NCBI GenBank assembly: GCA_002733155.1
Contig: NVUO01000027.1
Coordinates: forward strand, 23,555-33,235
Length of the DNA stretch: 9,681 bases
DNA from: Sulfurimonas sp.
Lineage (GTDB): Bacteria; Campylobacterota; Campylobacteria; Campylobacterales; Sulfurimonadaceae
Reading direction: 5' to 3'
The position numbers and the translations under genes were made by a program. The notes under the pieces are model-generated. The model worked only from the letters and a program-made list of their open reading frames with translations. It was not told the DNA's origin and searched no databases. Of this stretch, positions 1 to 6,724 are shown one piece after another (the first letter of the stretch is position 1; each line of letters starts with the position of its first letter).

Positions 1-908
1 CTATAATGTGTACTTAAAAGATAGAATCTAAGTACCTCACCATCATACTCCTTGAGTGCATCTTTTAAAAAGAAACTATTTCCTAAAGATTTAGACATTT
101 TTTCGCCATCTATATTTACAAAACCATTATGCATCCAGTAGTTGGCTAAGTCATGGTTAGTTGCACATCTAGTTTGAGCAGCTTCGTTTTCATGGTGTGG
201 AAAAAGTAAGTCAGCTCCACCACCGTGGATATCAACTGCAAACTCTGCATTTTCTTGAGCTAGATGTTTCTCTATCATAGCTGAACATTCTATATGCCAA
301 CCAGGTCTGCCTGCACCAAATGGGCTATCAAAGGTAATTGAATCATCTTTTACAGATTTCCAAAGAGCAAAATCGGAACTATTTTTTTTCATAGATGAAC
401 TCTGGATACGTTGTTGTTTATCTTCTTCATCTTGAACTCTAGAAGATAGACTTAAATACTTTATATCACTTTTAGTATCAAAGTATACATCACCATCTAA
501 AGTTTTATAAGCATGCCCCTTATTTAATAGTTTTTGAATAAGCTGATACATAACCTCTAAAGATTGGGTAGCCTTAGGTTCAATATCTGGGCGGGATACT
601 CCAATAGCCTCCATCTCCGTATGAAAGGACTTGGTATAAAAGTCTGTAATCTCTTTTATGTCTTTATTTAACTCTTGTGCTTTTTTAATTATTTTATCAT
701 CTATATCTGTGATATTTCTAACATAAGTTACCTCATAGTTATTCGCTTTTAATATACGGGTTAAAAGATCAAATACTAGGGCTGATTTTGCATGCCCAAG
801 ATGAGCATCATCATAAACAGTTGGACCACATACATAAAGAGAAACCTTGCCTTCAATTAATGGTTTAAACTCACGTTTAATTTTTTTTACAGAATCAAAT
901 ATAGTCAA
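1..908 (-). CDS. cysS: Cysteinyl-tRNA synthetase (partial, C-terminus beyond the window)
   Basis: Class I aminoacyl-tRNA synthetase that charges tRNA-Cys with cysteine in the cytoplasm. About 302 N-terminal residues are present; the family is usually about 460, so the anticodon-binding end lies beyond the left edge. The catalytic signatures are intact: CGPTVYDDAHLGH with the HIGH-type motif at residues 36-39, and GEKMSKSLGN with KMSKS at 270-274. The expected zinc ligands are Cys27, Cys208 (in WHIECS), His238 and Glu242 (in FPHHENE). The start is TTG at 908-906. No in-frame ATG occurs before the HIGH motif, and an AAGGA Shine-Dalgarno sits 6 nt upstream. It follows murJ by 36 nt on the same strand, so the two are probably co-transcribed. 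I recall the same murJ-cysS pairing in Campylobacter and Helicobacter. The identification is secure. Confidence 0.97.
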   Translation of the reverse strand, partial: MTIFDSVKKIKREFKPLIEGKVSLYVCGPTVYDDAHLGHAKSALVFDLLTRILKANNYEVTYVRNITDIDDKIIKKAQELNKDIKEITDFYTKSFHTEMEAIGVSRPDIEPKATQSLEVMYQLIQKLLNKGHAYKTLDGDVYFDTKSDIKYLSLSSRVQDEEDKQQRIQSSSMKKNSSDFALWKSVKDDSITFDSPFGAGRPGWHIECSAMIEKHLAQENAEFAVDIHGGGADLLFPHHENEAAQTRCATNHDLANYWMHNGFVNIDGEKMSKSLGNSFFLKDALKEYDGEVLRFYLLSTHY

Positions 909-914
909 GTATTT

Positions 915-919
915 TCCTT
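915..919 (-). promoter_or_regulatory. Ribosome binding site for cysS
   Basis: The minus strand reads AAGGA six nucleotides before the TTG start of cysS. This decides for the non-ATG start, since the next in-frame ATG lies after the HIGH motif and would remove part of the active site. Confidence 0.75.
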
Positions 920-944
920 TATAGTTTTTATTGTTTTAATATTT

Positions 945-2351
945 CTATATATATGCACTAATAAAGTCTTTAAAAATTAATAAAAAAATTGTAAATAATA
1001 TAATACTAACTGTAAGATATAGGGCATTTTTAAATGAAATTATAGCTAAAAAGTTTTTTGCACCAAATATTCTTATAGTTAATATAAAACCCACAAACCC
1101 ACTTAAGGTACTAGCTAAGGCTAGACCGCTAGCACCAAGTGGTGAAATAAGTGCTAATGATAGGAATATATTAGTTGCTAGACTAAATGTAGCTATCTTA
1201 GCTGCCTGCATTTGCATCTCTTTTGCATATAACCATAAAGAAAATAGTTTTTGAAGTCCAAATGGTAATAAACCTATTATATACATTTGTAATATATTTG
1301 CTGTTTGTATAGTATAAGATTCTATAAATGCACCACGTTGAAATAGTAAGTATATAATCTCATGTGATAAGATAAAACCGCCTAGGGTACTAAAGCTAAG
1401 TACAAAAATTAAAAACCAAAAAGCTTTTTTCATAAAATTTAAGGCTTCACCTTCTTGTTTATTTTTTATGTATTTAGCTATGCGAGGGAAGATGGCTACA
1501 GATGTAGCTATTGCAAAAAGAGCTAAAGGGAGTTGAAAGATTCTATTAGCGTAATATAAATATGATATAGAGCCTGTGACTAAGAAAGATGCTAACCATG
1601 TATCTAAAAATGCACTTACTTGAGCTGTTGAATTACCCCACATTGCTGGAAAAAATAAAGATTTAAACTTTTTACTTTCTTTTTTAATTTTTGTATATTT
1701 TAATTTTAAGTATTTAAATCCACCAAATATTAATTTAAACAGACCTAATTTATAAATAGTTATTATATGTGCTACTAACTGTAACACACCTCCAATAACT
1801 ACTCCAAAACTAAGATAATAAACTATCTCTGCTTGAGTTTTATCATGTGATAAATATAGAGCTAAAATAAGTGATATATTTAAAAGAGCTGTTGAAAATG
1901 CTGAGGTAGCAAAGTGGTTTTTATACTGAAGCATTGCACTTAAAAAAGTAACCATAAAGATAAGTGGAAGATACCAGAAATTTATAGCTACCAAGGGTGA
2001 GGCTAATTCTACAGTTGAGTCATTTAAACCCATTGCAATTGCTCTAGTAGCGAGGGATGGAAGTATATTTACTAATAAAGTAAATAATATAATTATAGAT
2101 AAAAAAACTATAAATATATATGTTGAAAATACAGATTTTTGTTTAGATTTAGCATACGAGGGTATAAAAACTTGAGTAAATGCACCCTCCGCGAATATAC
2201 GACGAAAGAGATTTGGAAGTTTAAAAGCAATAAAAAACACGTCACTATATACATTCGCACCAAGTACACTTGCTGTAAATAAATCTCTAATAAATCCTAA
2301 AATTCTAGAAAATAAAATACCGAAACTATTAGTAAATATTGCTTTAAACAT
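945..2351 (-). CDS. murJ: Lipid II flippase MurJ (MviN family)
   Basis: Inner-membrane flippase of the MOP superfamily that moves lipid II from the cytoplasmic to the periplasmic face for peptidoglycan synthesis. The 468-residue protein is hydrophobic throughout. Its N-terminus carries the family signature FKLPNLFRRIFAEGAF (about 43-58). Residues equivalent to those essential in E. coli MurJ are visible: Arg16, Arg22, Asp37, Arg50/Arg51 in the first two helices, and Arg270 in YYANR. I count about 13 transmembrane segments. E. coli MurJ has 511 residues and 14 helices; here the chain ends after the helix at about 443-463 (finding below). The ATG start has AGAGGT just upstream, slightly close. 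It is first in a minus-strand unit with cysS and diverges from fapA. A member of the same superfamily with another lipid-linked substrate is possible but unlikely, given the arginines and the murF/ddl neighbours. Confidence 0.95.
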   Translation of the reverse strand: MFKAIFTNSFGILFSRILGFIRDLFTASVLGANVYSDVFFIAFKLPNLFRRIFAEGAFTQVFIPSYAKSKQKSVFSTYIFIVFLSIIILFTLLVNILPSLATRAIAMGLNDSTVELASPLVAINFWYLPLIFMVTFLSAMLQYKNHFATSAFSTALLNISLILALYLSHDKTQAEIVYYLSFGVVIGGVLQLVAHIITIYKLGLFKLIFGGFKYLKLKYTKIKKESKKFKSLFFPAMWGNSTAQVSAFLDTWLASFLVTGSISYLYYANRIFQLPLALFAIATSVAIFPRIAKYIKNKQEGEALNFMKKAFWFLIFVLSFSTLGGFILSHEIIYLLFQRGAFIESYTIQTANILQMYIIGLLPFGLQKLFSLWLYAKEMQMQAAKIATFSLATNIFLSLALISPLGASGLALASTLSGFVGFILTIRIFGAKNFLAIISFKNALYLTVSIILFTIFLLIFKDFISAYI

Positions 2352-2396
2352 AGACCTCTTTTAGATATTTAATAGACATTTCCCTACTTTTACGAT

Positions 2397-2402
2397 ATTT
2401 TA
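2397..2402 (-). promoter_or_regulatory. Candidate sigma70 -10 element for murJ-cysS
   Basis: On the minus strand the sequence reads TGT followed by TAAAAT, an extended -10 match (consensus TGN-TATAAT). It would start transcription near 2389, giving a leader of about 37 nt before the murJ ATG. No good -35 box is visible, which is usual for Campylobacterota housekeeping promoters. This is a pattern match only. Confidence 0.45.
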
Positions 2403-2415
2403 ACAAAACTTTGAT

Positions 2416-2421
2416 TAAAAT
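2416..2421 (+). promoter_or_regulatory. Candidate sigma70 -10 element for the fapA-ruvA-ddl operon
   Basis: The plus strand reads TTGAT followed by TAAAAT, a -10-like hexamer with an upstream TG one base off the extended -10 position. Transcription would begin near 2428, leaving a leader of about 33 nt before the ATG at 2461. There is no clear -35 box. It is the only obvious promoter candidate ahead of the whole plus-strand gene series. Confidence 0.4.
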
Positions 2422-2448
2422 ATAGAGATAAAAATAATAAAATTTGAT

Positions 2449-2453
2449 TTGGA
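2449..2453 (+). promoter_or_regulatory. Ribosome binding site for fapA
   Basis: TTGGA lies 7 nt before the ATG at 2461. The same bases include an in-frame TTG at 2449 that would add four residues, but nothing resembling a Shine-Dalgarno precedes that TTG. The ATG is therefore preferred. Confidence 0.5.
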
Positions 2454-2460
2454 TAAAAAT

Positions 2461-4368
2461 ATGGGATTATTTAGTTCTGATAAAAAAGTATCATCATCTA
2501 AGAAAAAGATACGTCCAACTATTGTGCGTACACAAAATGTTGCAAGAGAGTTAATCAATATTGCAAATACATATGATACAAAAGTTGAAACATTGGACTT
2601 TAATATTTTAGAAGTTCAAACATATACGAGAATAAACAAAGAAAAAGGTGAGGCAGACTGGGAAGAAAGTTCAGAAGACGAACTTCATAATCTAGATGGA
2701 GAGATAATATTACTAAACCAGTTTTTTCAAATAAAACAGATGTATGAGATAGAAATATTTTCAAGAGCTTTACATGAAGATCCTTTTAAAGATTTCAAGG
2801 TTACAATTGGTGCAAATGCTACAAAATGTAAAGTTTATTTAAGTATTAAAGAGGGTTCAAGGGTTAGCTTTTTCCCAAATTTTGAATATCAGTTTTTAAA
2901 CTTAATAAATAAAGCAAAAATCCGTGCTGGTATTTTGATAAGTATCTTTGATGATGTTTTAGAAAAGGCAGTATCAAAGGTTACATCTATCGTTAGAGTT
3001 GAAGAAAATGTAGTTTATAAAAAAAATGAGATTTTATTAGTTGCGCAGGGTCTTGAACCAACCCCAACTACTAACGATTCTTTAATTATACATTTTAACA
3101 AAAAAAGTGAAACTGATGAGCAAGATCAAGTTGATTATGCTTCAAGAGGTTTTATACAAAGTGTAATTGCCGATGAATTACTTATAGAATATATTAAACC
3201 AAAAAATGGTAAGGCTGGTAGGAACTGTCGTGGTGAGTTTATAAAACCACAAGAACCAGAAATAAAAAATGAGCCTACTTTTACAACTGATGATACTATA
3301 AAAGAGATAGAAGATGAAGATAGTATAAAATATAAGGCTAAAGAAAATGGATATATAGCTTTAGATGGTACTGTTTATACAATAAAAGCAGATATGGACA
3401 TTAAGGAGGTTAGTTTTAAAACTACTGGAAATATATCAGCTGGAATTGATTCTGAAGTAAATTTAAGTGTAAAAGAAAAAGATGTTATGAAAGATGCCAT
3501 TGGTAATGGTATGAAAGTTGAAGTATCTGAAATTGATATTGACGGTAATGTTGGTTCACATGCTATAGTTACTGCACAAAGAGCGAATATAGAGGGGCAG
3601 ACTCATAAAACAGCTGTAATAAATGCAAAAAAAATTAAGATAAATACTCATAGAGGTACTGCTAATGGTAAAGAGATCTCTATAACTAGACTTGAACATG
3701 GCATAGTGAATGGTGATACAGTTGAAATATCACATGCAGTTGGTGGTGAAATTAGAGCAAAAGATATAACCATTGAAGTATGTGACTCTTATGTTAAGGC
3801 TACAGCTTCAAGGTTTATAGAAATTGTAAAACTTCATGGTAGTGAAAATGTATTTACTATAGATCCCCTAATGCAAAAAACAAAAAAAGAAGCTTTAGAA
3901 GAAAATGAAGAAGAGATATTTGAACTAGAAACTAGTGTAAAAAACCTTAAAGTAGAGATTGAAAAATTTAAAAAAGTTATTAAAAATGATACAGCCTCTT
4001 TTAATGAGCTTAAGAAAAAATTAGTACATTACAAAAAAAATGGTATTAAAATGCCAGGAGCATTTGTTAATAAATATAAACAATTTATTAAAGTGCAAGA
4101 ACATCTAGATACAATTACAAAAGAATATAAGGTGAAAAGTGATAAACATACTCTTTTGACAACAAAAACTGCATCATTTCAAGATAATATTTTTAATGCT
4201 AGAATTATAAATAGAGATAGATGGACTGATCATAATGAGATAATTTTTAGACTAGTTGAGCCACAAATAGAATTAAGCTTTACTCCACTTCAGGGCTCAT
4301 TAGATAAAATATTTGGTATAGTTGAAACAGAAGATGGAGATTATGAGATACAGGCGGTAAAAGAGTAA
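2461..4368 (+). CDS. FapA / DUF342 family protein
   Basis: Large soluble protein of 635 residues with no signal peptide or membrane segment, so cytoplasmic. It matches the FapA (DUF342, flagellar assembly protein A) family by architecture. An alpha/beta N-terminal region (about 20-240) leads to a glycine-rich NGKAGRNCRGEF motif (about 249-260). A long stretch of short beta repeats follows (about 290-460; many Ile/Val/Gly alternations, as in a right-handed beta-helix). Then comes a charged Lys/Glu coiled coil (about 473-566) and a roughly 70-residue C-terminal tail. Family members have been linked to polar or flagellar functions in Vibrio, but the biochemical role is unsettled and no enzyme motif is visible here. 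It is the first gene after the divergent promoter and ends 1 nt before ruvA. No flagellar gene is nearby, so I do not assign a flagellar role. An alternative TTG start at 2449 would give 639 residues. Confidence 0.85.
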   Translation: MGLFSSDKKVSSSKKKIRPTIVRTQNVARELINIANTYDTKVETLDFNILEVQTYTRINKEKGEADWEESSEDELHNLDGEIILLNQFFQIKQMYEIEIFSRALHEDPFKDFKVTIGANATKCKVYLSIKEGSRVSFFPNFEYQFLNLINKAKIRAGILISIFDDVLEKAVSKVTSIVRVEENVVYKKNEILLVAQGLEPTPTTNDSLIIHFNKKSETDEQDQVDYASRGFIQSVIADELLIEYIKPKNGKAGRNCRGEFIKPQEPEIKNEPTFTTDDTIKEIEDEDSIKYKAKENGYIALDGTVYTIKADMDIKEVSFKTTGNISAGIDSEVNLSVKEKDVMKDAIGNGMKVEVSEIDIDGNVGSHAIVTAQRANIEGQTHKTAVINAKKIKINTHRGTANGKEISITRLEHGIVNGDTVEISHAVGGEIRAKDITIEVCDSYVKATASRFIEIVKLHGSENVFTIDPLMQKTKKEALEENEEEIFELETSVKNLKVEIEKFKKVIKNDTASFNELKKKLVHYKKNGIKMPGAFVNKYKQFIKVQEHLDTITKEYKVKSDKHTLLTTKTASFQDNIFNARIINRDRWTDHNEIIFRLVEPQIELSFTPLQGSLDKIFGIVETEDGDYEIQAVKE

Positions 4369-4369
4369 A

Positions 4370-4936
4370 ATGATAGTAGGCTTAAAAGGAAATGTTGAGC
4401 ATAAAGAGCCAACGTTTGTATATATGGAAGTTAGTGGAGTTATTTACGAAGTTTTTATTTCTCTTCAGAGTTTTTCAGCCCTTAGTAGTGGTGAAGTGAA
4501 ATTTTTTATATCACATGTAATACGTGAAGATGCTGAGTTGCTTTTTGGTTTTTTAGAGATGAGTGAAAAAAAACTATTTGAGAGATTAATCAAGATAAGT
4601 GGAGTTGGACCAAAGGTAGCTATGGCAATTTGCTCAACTTATACAGCAACCCAGTTTGCTACACTCATAAATAATAAAGATATAAATGGTGTAAAAAAAG
4701 TTCCAGGAATTGGACCTAAGAGTGCTGGAAGGATTTTAGTTGAACTAAATGGTTTTGATGTAGAACTATTAGCTTCATCAGATACTCCATATAATAAATC
4801 ATTTTCTGAGGCAAGAGAGGCTCTTGAATCCTTAGGTTTTAAAAAAGACAAGGTATCTAAAGCTCTTAGTTCATGTGAGACAAGAGATACAGCTTCACTT
4901 GTAAAAGAAGCTTTAAAACTTTTACAAACAGTTTAA
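4370..4936 (+). CDS. ruvA: Holliday junction branch migration protein RuvA
   Basis: DNA-binding subunit of the RuvAB branch-migration motor: a tetramer clamps the Holliday junction and loads the RuvB helicase. The 188 residues (203 in E. coli) show all three domains. An OB-fold spans about 1-62, with the acidic pin residues Glu53-Asp54 in REDAELLFGF. Two helix-hairpin-helix motifs follow, ISGVGPKVA (about 75-83) and VPGIGPKSAGRILVEL (about 111-126). A flexible linker leads to the RuvB-binding domain III (about 144-188; SEAREALESLGFKKDKVSKA). The second hairpin reads GIGPK where E. coli has GIGKK, a mild variation. The start is 1 nt after the fapA stop, so translation is probably coupled; the upstream AAGAG is only a weak ribosome site. 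ruvB and ruvC are not in the window. Confidence 0.97.
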   Translation: MIVGLKGNVEHKEPTFVYMEVSGVIYEVFISLQSFSALSSGEVKFFISHVIREDAELLFGFLEMSEKKLFERLIKISGVGPKVAMAICSTYTATQFATLINNKDINGVKKVPGIGPKSAGRILVELNGFDVELLASSDTPYNKSFSEAREALESLGFKKDKVSKALSSCETRDTASLVKEALKLLQTV

Positions 4937-4937
4937 T

Positions 4938-4943
4938 AGAGGA
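4938..4943 (+). promoter_or_regulatory. Ribosome binding site for ddl
   Basis: AGAGGA lies 6 nt ahead of a TTG at 4950, an ideal spacing. The first ATG, three codons later at 4959, would be 15 nt away. The Shine-Dalgarno therefore selects the TTG start. Confidence 0.75.
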
Positions 4944-4949
4944 AAAATA

Positions 4950-5987
4950 TTGAAATTAATGATTTTATTTGGTGGTGCATCTTTTGAGCATGAAATTAGT
5001 ATAGTAAGCGCAATAACATTAAAAGATAAATTAGAAGGTTTTGATTTATCATTTGTTTTTTGTGATGTAGATCATAGGTTTTATCTTATAGATGCTTCAA
5101 AAATGAAGGCAAAAACTTTCTCTTTGGGTGAATTTAAAAAAATGCCGGAACTTCATTTGGAAAATGCTGCATTTATACAAAAAACTATGTTTTCTTCAGT
5201 CAAGCATAGGAGTACTGTTTTAAATCTTATTCATGGCGCTGATGGTGAAGATGGTACTATCTCATCATTACTTGATTTTTTCTCTATTAGATATATAGGT
5301 CCACGTATAGATGCTAGTGTCTTTTCGTATGATAAAAGGTATACAAAATATTTATGTAATGCTAAAAATATTAAAACTTTAGATTATGAGATTTTAAGTC
5401 AAAGTGAACATAATAATATAAGTATCCCATATCCAGTTATTATAAAACCAGCTAGCCTTGGAAGTTCTATTGGTGTTAGTATTGTAAAAGATGAAAGTGA
5501 GTTAGATTATGCTCTTGATGTAGCCTTTGAATTTGACAAAAATGTATTAATAGAGCCATTTATAAATGCTGTAAAAGAGTATAACCTTGCTGGTTTTATG
5601 CTAAATGGTAAGATTCACTTTTCGATAGTTGAAGAACCACAAAAGGAAGAATTTTTAGATTTTGAAAAAAAATATATGGATTTTTCAAGAAGCCAAAGTA
5701 TTTCAGGTGCAGATATTAGCGTTGCGCTTGAAGCAAAATTAAAATCAAGTTTTGAGCGTATATATACTAACCTTTTTGAAGGGGCATTAATTAGATGTGA
5801 CTTTTTTGTAATTAATGACGAGGTATATTTAAACGAGATTAATCCAATACCTGGAGCTATGGCAAACTATTTGTTTGATGATTTTAAAAATGCAATAGAA
5901 TCTTTATCTAATTCTCTCCCACAAACAAAAAGGATTAAAGTAAATTACGACTATATTCATTCAATTAATCAAGCTAAAGGTAAATAA
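4950..5987 (+). CDS. ddl: D-alanine--D-alanine ligase
   Basis: Cytoplasmic ATP-grasp ligase that joins two D-alanines to form the dipeptide MurF adds to the peptidoglycan stem. It has 345 residues; family members run about 300-370. Motifs in order: GGASFEHEIS with Glu13 (E. coli DdlB Glu15); HGADGEDG (about 95-102); YDKRYTK with Lys129; IIKPASLGSSIG with Lys166 and Ser172 (DdlB Ser150); Arg282 and Asp284; and LNEINPIPG with the metal ligands Glu296 and Asn298. The omega-loop pair Lys241-Tyr242 aligns with DdlB Lys215-Tyr216. A Tyr here is typical of true D-Ala-D-Ala ligases rather than the D-Ala-D-Lac enzymes of glycopeptide resistance. The start is TTG, backed by a strong ribosome site. It sits 13 nt after ruvA and shares its last base with the next start codon (TAATG). 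It supplies the substrate of MurF, two genes downstream. Confidence 0.97.
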   Translation: MKLMILFGGASFEHEISIVSAITLKDKLEGFDLSFVFCDVDHRFYLIDASKMKAKTFSLGEFKKMPELHLENAAFIQKTMFSSVKHRSTVLNLIHGADGEDGTISSLLDFFSIRYIGPRIDASVFSYDKRYTKYLCNAKNIKTLDYEILSQSEHNNISIPYPVIIKPASLGSSIGVSIVKDESELDYALDVAFEFDKNVLIEPFINAVKEYNLAGFMLNGKIHFSIVEEPQKEEFLDFEKKYMDFSRSQSISGADISVALEAKLKSSFERIYTNLFEGALIRCDFFVINDEVYLNEINPIPGAMANYLFDDFKNAIESLSNSLPQTKRIKVNYDYIHSINQAKGK

Positions 5988-6724
5988 TGGCGATAAAGTC
6001 TATCCAGTTTAATCAGCATAGCTTAGATATAAGTTATGAGATTGTAAATCCTGAAGCTAAAGTGGACTTAATAGTTTTGCATGGCTGGGGTAGTAATAAG
6101 GCCCTTATGAAAAAAACATTTTCTGGCTTTATGGATAGTTTTCGTCACATTTATATAGACTTACCAGGTTTTGGAAATAGCACTTGCAATATGACATTAA
6201 CTACAAAAGATTATGCAAGGATAGTGGAGCTTTTATTAGCCAATATTAACGCTTCTAAAGATATTATAATGGGGCATTCATTTGGTGGCAAGGTAGCTTT
6301 ATTGCTTGAGCCAAAGGTACTTGTATTAGTAGCTTCTGCTGGAATCTATGTAAGAAAAGCATTAAAAGTTAAAGTTAAGATATTAACATTTAAATTTTTA
6401 AAAATCCTTGGTTTTGCAAGATTTCGCTCCTTATTTGTTGCATCTGATGCAAAAGAGTTAAATGAGCCAATGTATCAAACCTTTAAAAATGTTGTTGATG
6501 AGGATTTCTCAAGTGAGTTTTCATCTTATGAAGGAATAGCCCTTCTTTGTTGGGGTAAGGATGATACAGCTACACCTATAAGCTCAGCTAAAAAAATAGA
6601 TACACTTATCAACAATTCATCCTTAAAGCTTTATGACGGTGACCATTATTTTTTTATGAAATATGCAACAGATATATCTAAAAATATAGAGCATACTTTT
6701 TTAAAAACTTTGGAGCATAGTTAA
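5987..6724 (+). CDS. Alpha/beta hydrolase, substrate unknown
   Basis: Serine hydrolase of the alpha/beta fold, 245 residues, with no signal peptide or membrane helix, so probably cytoplasmic. Visible elements are an HGWGSN oxyanion-hole motif (about 32-37), DLPGFGNS (about 58-65), the nucleophile elbow GHSFGG with Ser98, a Lys/Phe-rich cap region (about 120-175), the acid in WGKDD (Asp192 or Asp193), and the catalytic His220 in GDHYFF. The triad is therefore complete and the enzyme should be active. The length and the HGWG...DLPGFG pattern resemble BioH-like esterases, but no biotin gene is nearby and I do not assign that role. The ATG overlaps the ddl stop, its own stop overlaps the murF start (both TAATG), and AAGG lies 6 nt upstream. 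This placement suggests co-production with the two D-Ala-D-Ala enzymes, so a cell-envelope or precursor-related substrate is an inference. An esterase, thioesterase or lipase activity is equally open. Confidence 0.9.
   Translation: MAIKSIQFNQHSLDISYEIVNPEAKVDLIVLHGWGSNKALMKKTFSGFMDSFRHIYIDLPGFGNSTCNMTLTTKDYARIVELLLANINASKDIIMGHSFGGKVALLLEPKVLVLVASAGIYVRKALKVKVKILTFKFLKILGFARFRSLFVASDAKELNEPMYQTFKNVVDEDFSSEFSSYEGIALLCWGKDDTATPISSAKKIDTLINNSSLKLYDGDHYFFMKYATDISKNIEHTFLKTLEHS

Larger units (their letters stand above)
2395..2423. repeat. Inverted repeat in the murJ/fapA divergent promoter region
   Basis: Two perfect 9-bp arms, ATATTTTAA at 2395-2403 and TTAAAATAT at 2415-2423, are separated by 11 bp whose central seven bases (AAACTTT) extend the symmetry. 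The arms contain the candidate -10 hexamers of the two divergent promoters. The symmetry may simply reflect two similar -10 boxes back to back, or it may be an operator for a dimeric regulator. It is too AT-rich and lacks the T-tract layout of an intrinsic terminator. Confidence 0.6.

Noticed and set aside
2395..2423. Bidirectional terminator between murJ and fapA
   Set aside because: The genes diverge from this point rather than converge, the stem has no G-C pairs, and there is no T-tract after a stable hairpin.
4033..4040. Run of eight A in fapA, with similar A8/T8 runs near 3627, 381 and 881, as phase-variation tracts
   Set aside because: Such runs are expected from Lys codons in AT-rich DNA, all frames are intact, and eight A is short for phase variation in housekeeping genes.
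4639..4851. Minus-strand open frame of 70 codons inside ruvA
   Set aside because: It lies wholly inside the well-supported ruvA frame, has no ribosome site or recognisable domain, and is a reading-frame shadow.
4950..5987. Van-type D-Ala-D-Lac ligase
   Set aside because: The omega loop keeps the Lys-Tyr pair typical of D-Ala-D-Ala ligases, and there are no vanH, vanX or vanRS-like neighbours.
5987..6724. BioH pimeloyl-ACP methyl ester esterase
   Set aside because: The length and two motifs are similar, but the nucleophile elbow and cap are generic and no biotin gene is nearby, so a specific name is not justified.
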